A stretch of DNA of 18,580 nt from Conidiobolus incongruus B7586 (taxonomy: Eukaryota; Entomophthoromycota; Entomophthoromycetes; Entomophthorales; Conidiobolaceae): the NCBI GenBank assembly GCA_000697335.1, contig JNEM01009187.1:1-18580 (forward strand). The letters run 5' to 3'. The position numbers were made by a program, and so were the translations under genes. The notes under the pieces were generated by a model. That model was not told where the DNA came from, did not search any database, and was given only the letters and a program-made list of their open reading frames with translations. Numbering within the stretch: position 1 is the first letter of the stretch; every line of letters begins with the position of its first letter. This document shows, piece after piece, positions 1-10,225 of this stretch.

Positions 1-1633
1 TAAAATTTTAATATTAATTGAATAAAATCATATCAAAGTGCTTTATAAAATATATATTTAATATATAGAGTTTATTAGATATATTAATATAATTAAGGAT
101 ATATATCTATATTATAATATTATAATAATAACAATATAATTTTAATTAATTATTTTATATTATATCTAAATATATATTGGAGATTATTTAAGTTTATAAT
201 TATTAATTAATTATTTACTAAACCATAAAATACTATTAATCATTAAAAACAATATATAGTACTTTTTTATGTTTGATATATAGATTGATATATTTTTAAA
301 TATATTTTAATTTATGGTTTTATAATTAATTAAAATTCAATTATATCAATATAATTCACATACCTGTTTTGTGATTTATAATATTTTAGTAAGTATGAGT
401 AAATTTAATATAAATTCAACCTTGCAATTAGACCATTGCTTTGATAAAATTTATATATATAATAGTAAAGTTAATTGATTTCTTACCTTTACAATTCAAG
501 ACCTTATATAATTAAGGCACATGATTATTGTTTGATATGAAAAGAAATTAAATTAGAAATTTTTGGCATTAGTTCATTTTGATTAAAAGAATTTACTGAT
601 TGAATATTTGATTACAAGTTTGAAATGGTAAAATTAATTTAATACTATCATAGATAAAAACTTAATTAAAATTCATTTCGAATTTTTAAAAATAAAAAAA
701 TATTAACCTTTATATGAGTTTTTCGGATTAAGGTGTTGCCATATATTTACAAATATTTCAATTCTAAAACTTAAATTATAGAAAAATAAAACATATATAG
801 TTTTTATTAACTAAGTATTATAATTAAAATTAAAGGTATTATTTGTCATAATTACAGCCTAGGAATTAAATGATATATATGTATAAATATATATAATATA
901 AACCTCAACGAATCAACTCTACGTTAATATTTTCGCTTTGAAAAAGAAATAATAATAGCTTTTATATAATTACACAATTTAATTAATCATAATTAAAATT
1001 AGATTTTAATCAATAAATTTGCTTAATATTAAATATTTGGATTTTTCATAATTAAATGAAGAATATCGGGTTGAGATAAATTAATTATTCTGAATAAATT
1101 AATTGAATTAATTTAGGAAAAAGATATATTAGTTTGTATTCCTCAAATTCAAGCAAAGCTATATTTATCAGTAATTACCTTTTTTTATAATGAGATCAAA
1201 TTAAATATAAAATATTATAAATATTTAGAAATATCCCATACTATATATAAGTTTATATTTTGAGTTTCTCATACTAATATTAAAAATAGCTAATTACTAA
1301 TTTTGAATAAATTTCATTTAATGCAATGGACAATAATTTGATTTGATTTGATTTAAATGAATAAAAATATATATTCATGCAAAAATATTTTAATTTATAA
1401 TTTACACAAATTTGTAATACTTCAATTTATTAGTTGATAATTTTTAAATTTTAAAGATTAGACAATATCTTGATTGTTTCGGAAATTAATTATGACATAA
1501 TAAAATTATGACACAAATGTTTTACTGTTACTAATGCTTTCTTAATAAACATAAATATTAAATAATTTTTTATAATGTTAAAATTTTAAATCATATAATA
1601 GAGTGAATATAAATATTTTAGTAGGATAAATTA

Positions 1634-1649
1634 ATATATATATATATAT
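1634..1649. repeat. (AT)8 microsatellite
   Basis: An uninterrupted run of eight AT units in spacer DNA, seen directly. No function is implied. Confidence 0.8.
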
Positions 1650-2365
1650 GAAATGAGTATTTTTTATTTGTATAATCAAGTTAATTGATTACTAACAACA
1701 ATTAATTTTAATATTTTTTTTCAACAAATAAAAAGATTTCAAGGATTAAAGTTTGGCATTATATTTTGAATTCCAATATCTTAAATTAATTTTGTCACTA
1801 ATATATCGAGGAGTTTAATATATTGTTATAGATATATTTAGTTTAAAATATATAGTGATAATTAAAATAATGAGAGCTCAATAATATATTAATATAGTTG
1901 TAAAGACTTTTTTAAGTGAAATATTAGGTGTAATATTTTCTGGAACATTAATGCAAATTCAACTAATTTTTATATTAGTTAAAATGCGGATTTAAGAAAA
2001 ATAAAAAATTTTGATTAAATACTATATAAAAATATACTAAATTCAAATAGTTATTTGGCTTAAATTTGGCATTACAAATTTTGCGCAGATGAATTATATA
2101 TTATGATATACTATTTCAGTAATTTTCCTATTATAATTTGCAAAATTATGTGCATGATTGGTCATTAAAGGAATAACAATTATAAAATGATTGGTGTTAT
2201 ATACCTTTTATTACTATAATCTTTTATTGACATTTTATATATGAAAATATTCGAATAGTTTTATATCCAAAATTAAAATTTTAAGTTATTAATTATTATA
2301 AATGTAATTATTTTTTACTAGATATTTTTTATTGCATTGAAAAATTGAAATTGTTTATAAAATTC

Positions 2366-2383
2366 ATATATATATATATATAT
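2366..2383. repeat. (AT)9 microsatellite
   Basis: An uninterrupted run of nine AT units in spacer DNA, inside the chance open frame at 2318-2542, which argues further against that frame being a gene. Confidence 0.8.
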
Positions 2384-2628
2384 TATCAAAGTTTGTAAAT
2401 ATGATAATTGATTAAAATATATAATAAAATCCCTCAATTGATAAAATTTATAATAAAAACTTGTATTAATAAAATGTTCCATTATAAAAGAAAAAAGATA
2501 AACAGTTATTACTTGCAGCAAATTATGCAATCTGAGTATCAATTTAATTTTAACTAATTATCACGGATAAACTTGGATACATTTATTACACCATTAGAAA
2601 TAGCTATTAGATCTTCCAGCTAATAAAC

Positions 2629-2674
2629 TTGACAAGTACAATTGCTAAATATTAAAGTTTGGCAACCTTGTCAA
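2629..2674. repeat. Short inverted repeat, 8-bp arms
   Basis: TTGACAAG at 2629-2636 is matched by its reverse complement CTTGTCAA at 2667-2674, with a 30-base spacer. It lies in a patch slightly less AT-rich than its surroundings. An 8-bp pair with a long loop can easily arise by chance, and no protein or RNA is associated with it. Confidence 0.3.
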
Positions 2675-3415
2675 AATATTAATCACCAAAAACGCTAATA
2701 TGTCCATTATTCCCATATTATAAAATGTTTTCACTAAGAATTTACGGCGCTTGAATAGCGGCAATCTTGAGAATTTTTGTCATACATTGAGAAAGTTAAT
2801 AATTCGGAGGATAGTAATGAGACAGTTTAAATAATCCTCAAGGAATATTCGCTAATTTAAGGATTTGTAGATATTACTAAATATTATTCTGATTAATGAC
2901 TCGGAAATATTTGGTATTAATAAATCATATGATAGATAAAATTAATACAGTGTATTTGTATAGCTTTTTTTCAATTTCATTAAAATTCATTGTGAATAGA
3001 ATTTGACAAGTCTTAGTTAGATAATCAATTACTAAAGTATATAAAGTAAAATTATTATATAAAAATATTTATTACTAATATTTTATAGTCATATCAATTT
3101 TTAATCAAGAGTTGAAATGGATATTATTCAGTTTAAACTTGATCAGGTTAAAAAACTAAATATAGATAGTGATTAATATAAAATTATTAATGCAATTCAT
3201 TGATGGCATTGCTATTAATAAATATCATTATAATCATATTAATAAAATAATATTTAATTATGGATGATAATATTTATTAAACTATATATCATATACAAAT
3301 AGAATTTTAAAAATTATATATTCAAATAATTTGTTATATCAAAATTTGTACTTTACAGTTTATCGGATTAAGTATCAATTACAAAATTGGGGGTTAAATA
3401 TTCATAAAAAAATTT

Positions 3416-4105
3416 TCAATTTTGATAACCAATTGTAGAATTGATTTTGGATAAGAAATTTAAATTGTTTCGAGATTCCGATGGTAGTCTTAAAGGTGAA
3501 TGAGGCCGTATATAGTCTTTCACAGGAGTAAATGAGCGAGGATGATCTGCTATGTCACTCTTATGGTCATTTGGAGTAGTTACAGATGACTTTAGACTTT
3601 GATCAAATTGGTCTATGGGGTCTGATAAAAGCGAAGCAATTGAAGTTTTTGAATGGAAACGATTAGGAGATGAAGGGGTAGGAGAGCGTGAAGAATTAGA
3701 ATTGCATTTAGGGCTACTGGTGGTGGTACTCAACTTTGATTCAGAGTCTATACTCATTTTCTTCTTCTGACACTTCAAGCTCTCTTTGTGGCGTGTTAGT
3801 ATATCCTTCCTACTGAAGCGTTTGTTACAAATGTTACAAACATAAGGCTTGACCCCACTGTGTATCCTCTGATGCCTTAGCAGAGAATTCTTGCGATTAA
3901 AGCTCCTCAAACAAGTGCCACACTGAAAGGGTCGCGCATCTGATGATGTGTGAATTCCATCAATTGGAGCTAGCGTTATTTCTGAGAAGTTAGGGTGAGG
4001 TAGATTACTAATTGATGGTAATCTAATATTTCTTTGTACATTCCCGGTAAACATAGATGGAATATGAGATGGGTATGTTGGTTGAATTCTGTTTCCAGTC
4101 ATCAT
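3416..4105 (-). CDS. Two-finger C2H2-type zinc-finger protein, probable transcription factor
   Basis: A complete 229-residue frame from ATG (4103-4105, followed by a second ATG) to TGA (3416-3418). Finger 1 is classical: C62-C65-H78-H82, with F69 and L75 in the expected core positions. The linker SGVKPYV resembles the canonical TGEKPY linker. Finger 2 has C90, C93, H106 and then C112 as the only plausible fourth ligand, making it C2HC (C-x2-C-x12-H-x5-C). The predicted recognition helices read RKNSLLR and RKDILTR. A basic KCQKKK run (111-116) follows and may act in nuclear import. The tail (117-229) is Ser/Pro/Asn-rich, apparently disordered, with seven S/T-P sites. By family knowledge it is a sequence-specific DNA-binding regulator in the nucleus; its targets are unknown. 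Two tandem fingers plus a Ser/Pro tail are common in fungal regulators, but I recognise no specific orthologue. The gene is isolated, and its higher GC than the flanks supports it being real. No intron is needed. Confidence 0.9.
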   Translation of the reverse strand: MMTGNRIQPTYPSHIPSMFTGNVQRNIRLPSISNLPHPNFSEITLAPIDGIHTSSDARPFQCGTCLRSFNRKNSLLRHQRIHSGVKPYVCNICNKRFSRKDILTRHKESLKCQKKKMSIDSESKLSTTTSSPKCNSNSSRSPTPSSPNRFHSKTSIASLLSDPIDQFDQSLKSSVTTPNDHKSDIADHPRSFTPVKDYIRPHSPLRLPSESRNNLNFLSKINSTIGYQN

Positions 4106-4210
4106 CTTTTATAAACTATGAACAAGTATACTATTAATTTCAACAATACACGATAAATTAAATTACGTGTAAAAAATTTTTGATCAGTAAAATATGTGAC
4201 TAGAGTCCAG

Positions 4211-4218
4211 TATTTATA
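4211..4218 (-). promoter_or_regulatory. Probable TATA box of the zinc-finger gene
   Basis: On the minus strand this reads TATAAATA, set in a less AT-rich context and about 105 bp before the start codon, a plausible core-promoter distance with a 5' untranslated region of some 70-80 bases. The same octamer lies upstream of the transporter gene at 16864-16871. In DNA this AT-rich the octamer is expected by chance several times per strand, so position is the main support. Confidence 0.45.
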
Positions 4219-4237
4219 CCCATCAAAAAACCACTTC

Positions 4238-4253
4238 CCAATCAATCAATCAT
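4238..4253 (-). promoter_or_regulatory. Possible CCAAT box followed by ATCA tandem units
   Basis: The plus strand reads CCAAT at 4238-4242, continuing as short ATCA repeats to about 4253. Relative to the zinc-finger gene this is an inverted CCAAT (ATTGG) about 20 bp upstream of the TATA-like box. CCAAT elements bound by the HAP/NF-Y complex work in either orientation in fungi (family knowledge). Whether this one is used is inference. Confidence 0.3.
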
Positions 4254-7102
4254 ATACGCCTCATTAATAACTTACATAACTATTTTGAAATTCCCTATTT
4301 CTTTTCTTCATTACATTATAATACCCACCATCATTCAAATGCATGAATTTTAACTAAAAAACCACAATTTTTATCAAATTAATTGTAGTGATTGTCCAAT
4401 TTGTAAAATACGAGTTTATGTAAGGAATAAATAGAGAATATTCTTGGATAAATTGATAAATAGTATGGATATTAAAAGTTTTTGTTAGTCGGATAGATAT
4501 TTCAATTAAAGCTTATAATTAAGATAAAAATAAGATTAAATGAATAATTCAAAAAAAATAAATTTGTATAAGAAATTAATAAATAGAATATTTAATATAA
4601 AATTTATAAATAAAATTGTTGCAAAATAATATAATGCCACTGATAATCACTTATCAAGTCAATGGATTATATTATATCCGAGTCTATACACTTACATTTG
4701 AAACTAAATTATATATTGACTATCATCCATTTCTCAGTTTTGATTATCATAAATGATACAATGTTGAGTAGTGTAGTAAAAAATCAAGTATACAGTACAA
4801 GGTAGATACTATCTTATCAATTGCTAACTAAAAATAATCTGAATGAAGAGCACTGTACAGATATAGATATTGATATCAATTAAGCTATATCACAATGTAG
4901 CCTTCTTTAATGCTTTACTCTAATAAATCATTTGAAAAGAATCAATTATTAATCGTCCGAATTATTGAAAACTGATAAAATGTTTGACCTCGGTAGTTCC
5001 ATATATAGAAGCTCGGGATAAGATAAATTTAAAAGCGTATTCATGCCAATGTTAAATTTGAATTTTATGTAAATTAAAAGTAAGAAAATTTTTATTGCAT
5101 AATTTTTAGTTTGGGCTAAAATAAAGGTGTTATGAAGTAAATGTGGTTTTAAGTGTGTGAAAAATAAGAGTTACCAGGTTTTTTAAATTATTACAAAAGC
5201 ACTTAAAATAGTTCATCAGTTGATAAATAAATAAATAAAAAAATCAATTAAAATAAAATATTTATGGATATTGTAGTGTTTTTATTATATTTGTTAAATT
5301 AAAATTTTTTTAAATATTTTAAAGAAATAATTGATATAATCACAATGAAATATTAATATGTCTTGAATAAACTGGTAGATCATTCCGATTATAAAATTTA
5401 TAATGTAATCAAAAATAATATGTTAGATTCTTATGGAAAATTTATTATATATTTAAGAACAAAACAGTTTGAACTATATAGTAAAAAAATTAGGAATCAT
5501 AATTACTAAATATCTTTTGTAATAGTATAAATAGTATCTATTAGAGTTTAATTGCAGATGTCTATTTAAAATACATTTACTCTATACTTAATGAAGTCTA
5601 ATGACATATTATATATGTTAAATATAATGAATAGTCTGATTTAGATGCGGCACATTAATAAGCTGAATAAAGAATTTGTTATTTTAAATTCAATAGTGTT
5701 GGCATGTTTATATATTATCACTAGATTAGCACTACCCAATAAGATTTCCATTTACACAAGATATATATTAATAATAAGTAAAAAACTATTTAGAAAATGA
5801 TATTATATTAAATATCTTCAAACTAGAATAGAATCATAATTTTCAATATAATTATTAAATAAAGTTTAAGGTATAATTGATAATATAGAATTGATAATAT
5901 TTCAATTGAGTATGAAATATCACGTATGTTTAATGAGGCAACATAATCCAATCATTATCAAGATCCATTAAACCAAGAAAAAAATTTTCAAGAATACCGA
6001 GCATACAAAACAAATATGCACTTTGGAATTAAATTAATCTTAGCATGAATAATGGAAACATTTGTATTGTTTATAAACAAATTTATATTTAATTGTGGTG
6101 TAAATTTCACTTGTAAAAAATTTTTATGACATGAATTTGAGTAGTCCATGTAAAAATCTTTACAAATATTTATCTAAAGGAACCCTAATATTATTGAAAC
6201 TTGAATTTGTATAAATCATTTTTATCTATAATAGGACTTAAATTATCAAAATTATAAAAATTGATAATTTTGGTAATAATAATTTTTTCTAAATTTGAAA
6301 ATTAGTAATATTGCATTTGTCCGACCGAGTATATTGTAGAAAATGGAATATAATAAGTCGAATATCATTAATTAATTATATAAAATTAATAAATTTGTTA
6401 AAATTAAAATAATTTAATTATATAATTTAAATTTCTTATAATTTAGTGGAGTATAAAATTATATTAATTATTTAAAATTTGGAATAATTATAAAATCTTA
6501 ATCAAATACTAAATCAGGATTGTATTAAATATAGTTATATCAGTTTTCAGGTTTAAGTTAGTAATAATTTGAATTATTCTTTCAAAACCTATTTATTTCA
6601 TCAGAATTATTTTATTATTAATATTAGATACCAAAATTATAATCATTTAAATTTCATTTTAAGTCATGCATATGGATAAAAATTTGGCTTAAATCCGTTT
6701 TTTTTTAAAGAAAAATTACTAAATATGGATGATGATGGATGATCTGTTTTAATTGATATTTCACAATATTCTATTCATACCAGTTATGTTTCCGAGTGCT
6801 AAAACTATATTCTTATGTAATATATTTGATATATGATTTATAAAGTGATTGAATTTAAGGATATATATCGCTTCTGCAATACTTTTTCTAAAATAAAAAG
6901 TACTCAATTATAGCGGTTTGCATAATAGTGAATAAAGCTTAAATGCTTTAGATATACTATTTACTTTATTGTATTGTTCTTTCAATTATCATTAATTTCA
7001 ATTCATTTTATTATTATTATTATAATTTTGATTTTTGTTCTTTATATTTGAGCCACTTGAGTAGCTATAGTTTAATATATATTATTTAAATTTTGGTTAA
7101 AA

Positions 7103-7109
<7 letters not shown>

Positions 7110-7134
<25 letters not shown>
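7110..7134. repeat. TA/AT dinucleotide microsatellite, about 12 units
   Basis: The longest perfect dinucleotide tract in the window, 25 bases of alternating T and A, in non-coding spacer. It is likely length-polymorphic between isolates. Confidence 0.85.
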
Positions 7135-9262
7135 TATTTGTATATTATAAAATCATTCAAAACTATATTAAGATAAAAATAGTTGTGAAAACATTATAAA
7201 TTTTAGATGTTAAATTCAATATTAAAACATTTATTTATATTAATATATTTTGAGTAAAGATTTTTAACTATTTAATCTAAACATATTAATATCAAATAAT
7301 ATGATTAATTTGGCTTTAGTTTAATAAGTTTCCCATTAAATTTCAATTTTAAGGATTATTAAATATATAACAAATGTATCCATATAATTCAGTTTTATGA
7401 ATTTTTATAATCAACCTTCAGGTAAAATTGTCAAGTTCCTTGATATCTTAAGGGCCAAATTATCCAATATATCATTTATTTTAAATATATTATTCATTGT
7501 TATAATAATATTAATAAATCAATTTGGAATAAAACTCTGTATTTAATTTTTACTTATAAAAAATCTTTTTAATAATAACTTAAGTTATTCCTTGAAGCTT
7601 AACAAATTTTGATTTGCTTTTAATAAATGATATGATTAAGTATAAAATGTTAAATAGATTTATATAATATAGGATAAAAAACCTAAATAAGTTTTGCTAT
7701 AATCTAATATAATCAAAAAAATTTTTTTCATATATTTAAATCATTTTTATTATATTAAATTTATTAAATAGCATCATTAATATTAATTATTAATCCTATT
7801 AAAAAATTAATTTAATATTATAAATAAACCATCTCTAAATATGAATTATACTTTTATCCAAAAAAATTGTTAATACATTTCATCAATTACCGAAATAATC
7901 ATAAATTCAAACCCACATTTATGCGTCAAATCACCGCACATATGTCCAAAGAACAAAAAATACGCAATTTAATAATGATTGAATTGATAATAAAATTTAT
8001 GGTACAAAATCAATATATGGATGATTACTATTATTCTATAATATAAATTTATAATAATTTTATCAAATTTGAAACATTATATTATATCTAAATATCTAGA
8101 TAATATTTTATCAATAATTTTCTTACTATTAAGATTCCAAAACCTCTTTTTGTACTAAACTGCAAAGCCTTACTTAACCTAAAAATCATTAAGTGAAATA
8201 CTCAAGAGGATTTGAAAAATTTTCGGATTTTACTCAATATTTACGTAAATCGCCACAATGAGTATGTGGTTTTAATTACTTTTTGAGGATGATGGAGCTA
8301 TTAATAGTATGAAACTAGCATATTTACCACAGAAAACAAGTGCAAAATACTCAATTTAATGTCAATTTGTGCTAAGGTTGCATTTCGGATTAGATAATTT
8401 ACTGGTAATTAGTTAATATGGATATATCATCGACATCTCAGGGATACAGCAAGGCTAATTAAATCAGATTGGGATAAAGTGCTCTATATATCCGAAGATG
8501 TTAATTTTTTTAGTATAAATTTTGTCAGTTTTATAAAATTACATAAATGGTAATTAATTACCAAAATATACACTTCATCCGAAGCATTTTGTGTTGCAAC
8601 ATCATGCATTTGATTAACTGCATTCAACTAAAAAAATTTCACCATATGTGAAATGGCTGTTAAAAAAGAATATATCTCAATAATTGATAAACTTGAATAT
8701 TAGATTCTAAATAAAATATAATAGATTTTATTCGGAAACATATTATAATGTTGTAATTTTGTCTTATCAGCTTACTGTTATAGAATATGTATTGTAATTA
8801 ACTTTAACTGACTTAGATAGCTTTATTTAGATATTTAAATTAAGGCAAGTTAATTCGACGCCAAAAAATTTATGATTAAAATTATGGATATTATAGTTAT
8901 TTAAAAATTTTCAAATATAGCAAAATTATATTTAACAATTTAAAGATTTAGACAAAGGTTTATGAGTAATAGTTTGACATTTTTTTTCCTATCTCAAATT
9001 TATAATTATGATTATTATTAGTTTCAAGGAATCATTGCATCTATATCAAATTAATTAAACTAATTAAAATATCATTGAAATTGTTGAATATGAGTGTAAT
9101 ATTATAAAAAAAATTTTGCATTACTATCTCTACAAGTTTTATTTCAAATATCCAAAACTTGAAAATATACTTTAATAATCTATGTATGATTATTATTCGC
9201 TATTCAATGAACACTGTGTATATTCAAAAACCGATTATAATAAAAAATCACTACTAAGCATA

Positions 9263-9278
9263 ATATATATATATATAT
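9263..9278. repeat. (AT)8 microsatellite
   Basis: Eight uninterrupted AT units in AT-rich spacer, about 600 bp before the GC-rich island. Seen directly; no function implied. Confidence 0.8.
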
Positions 9279-9894
9279 CCTTAATCAATATTAATTAAAA
9301 GACTATCTATTAATCTGTAATAATAATATTCATGATTTAATTAAATTTTACTTTTTATTTGAAAAATAATATAAATGATTATATTACATTAGAATTTAAA
9401 TTAATTAAATCCAATATCCTTTAATAAATAATAAAGCCAAATAGTTTAAACATTAATATAAATAGATATATCATTATAAATTATAAATTCCTTTTTTTAA
9501 CATATTATAGTATTAGTTATATCGGATAAAATAATTTTTTTTCCATATTTGCATTTGATTTTCTATTGTGAATTCATAAATAACTCACTTATTAGTTGAT
9601 TTTAATTCAAAATTTTTTTAATATTTTATATAAACCCGATCTATTATTCGGATATTGATATTTGCAAAATATTATTTAATAATTATAATTATATTTCTAA
9701 ATTATAAGTTACTTTTATAATTTTTATTTGAAATATTCAAATTACAAATTTATATAGGAAAAAAAATATTTAAATCCTTAATAATATTTTATTATCACAA
9801 TTTTTAACAATAAAATATAATATTTTATATACTATATTTACTAATTTTAAATTATAATTTACTATTTTAATAAAATAGATATTAGCATATATAT

Positions 9895-10225
9895 TGCAAG
9901 GCTTTTGGAAAGTAGTCTTGCCATAAAGATCACGTGAATTCGATGAATCAGGTCAAAGACAACTAAGGAGATACTTTAGAGGGGTTTTATTAAAATATCA
10001 AGATGTAGGGCTTGGCCCTGATCGAAGTGATTGTCCAGCAAATGTCTGTCCAGTGACTATTTTATAGTGTGGTTAATTCTTTGCCAATGTGTTGAAACTC
10101 TAACTTCTGTTATAGTCTGGAATTTCCATTGTACAAGGATTGTTCCTGATATTTGTAAGTGGATTGCATCCGGAACCTCGACGGGCGGTAAAGGTAGAAA
10201 GGCGAGCGGACCTCCCGATTCGCGA
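9895..10225. other. Unidentified 331-bp GC-rich island
   Basis: GC jumps from about 10-15% on both sides to about 41% (about 50% at the right end), with sharp edges at TTGCAAGG on the left and TTCGCGAA on the right. Reading frames do not settle its nature. On the minus strand a single frame runs nearly the whole length with only two stops, and its first 50-odd codons include a PLAFLPLPP stretch. On the plus strand one frame is open over about 9934-10065 and another over 10031-10252, the latter rich in Cys and Trp. Small structural elements are visible: a perfect 5-bp stem with a TTG loop at 10007-10019, a repeated TGTCCAG at 10032 and 10047, and an 8-bp palindrome at 10219-10226. It could be a decayed coding fragment, an inserted piece of foreign or repeated DNA, or a structured RNA. 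I recognise no family. Confidence 0.5.
10007..10019. repeat. Perfect small hairpin inside the GC island
   Basis: AGGGC pairs with GCCCT across a three-base TTG loop. It is short but all but one of its pairs are G-C, which is unusual in this window. It might be part of a structured RNA, or chance within a GC-richer block. Confidence 0.3.

Larger units (their letters stand above)
1..3415. other. AT-rich intergenic spacer, no gene seen
   Basis: This stretch is mostly A and T, with stops in all frames every few codons. The only longer open frame (about 2318-2542, minus) is a low-complexity Ile/Phe/Tyr/Leu string that AT-rich DNA produces by chance. A slightly less AT-rich patch lies at about 2560-2860; no protein or RNA was recognised in it. 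Short AT-dinucleotide runs occur at 1634-1649 and 2366-2383. The segment next to 3415 must include the 3' untranslated region of the zinc-finger gene. An AATAAA-like hexamer on the minus strand at 3273-3278, about 140 bp past its stop, could be a polyadenylation signal, but such hexamers are common by chance in this composition. Confidence 0.7.
4254..9894. other. Long AT-rich spacer, no gene recognised
   Basis: About 5.6 kb without a convincing coding frame, tRNA or rRNA on either strand. Composition varies. Patches at about 4620-4950 and 8150-8490 are less AT-rich, and the second contains a roughly 35-codon open stretch on the minus strand (about 8305-8408), too short and unrecognisable to call. 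These patches could be remnants of decayed genes, but nothing in them aligns by eye to the two genes in this window. The rest is very AT-rich with homopolymer runs and AT dinucleotide tracts. No terminal inverted repeats, long terminal repeats or transposon domains were seen. Confidence 0.6.

Noticed and set aside
2318-2542. 74-codon minus-strand frame
   Set aside because: Lacks an ATG start, is low-complexity Ile/Tyr/Phe/Leu, and includes a translated AT microsatellite.
8305-8408. Open stretch of about 35 codons on the minus strand in a less AT-rich patch
   Set aside because: Too short, bounded by several stops, and unrecognisable; mentioned only in the spacer description.
9895-10225. GC island as a large-subunit rRNA fragment
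   Set aside because: Several short words (GGGCTTGG, GTTGA, TAGTCTG, CATTGT, TAAGTGG) occur in an order reminiscent of a conserved part of LSU rRNA, but the stretches between them, which should be the most conserved, do not match and the spacing is wrong. From memory alone this cannot be told from chance; an Infernal/Rfam search would decide.
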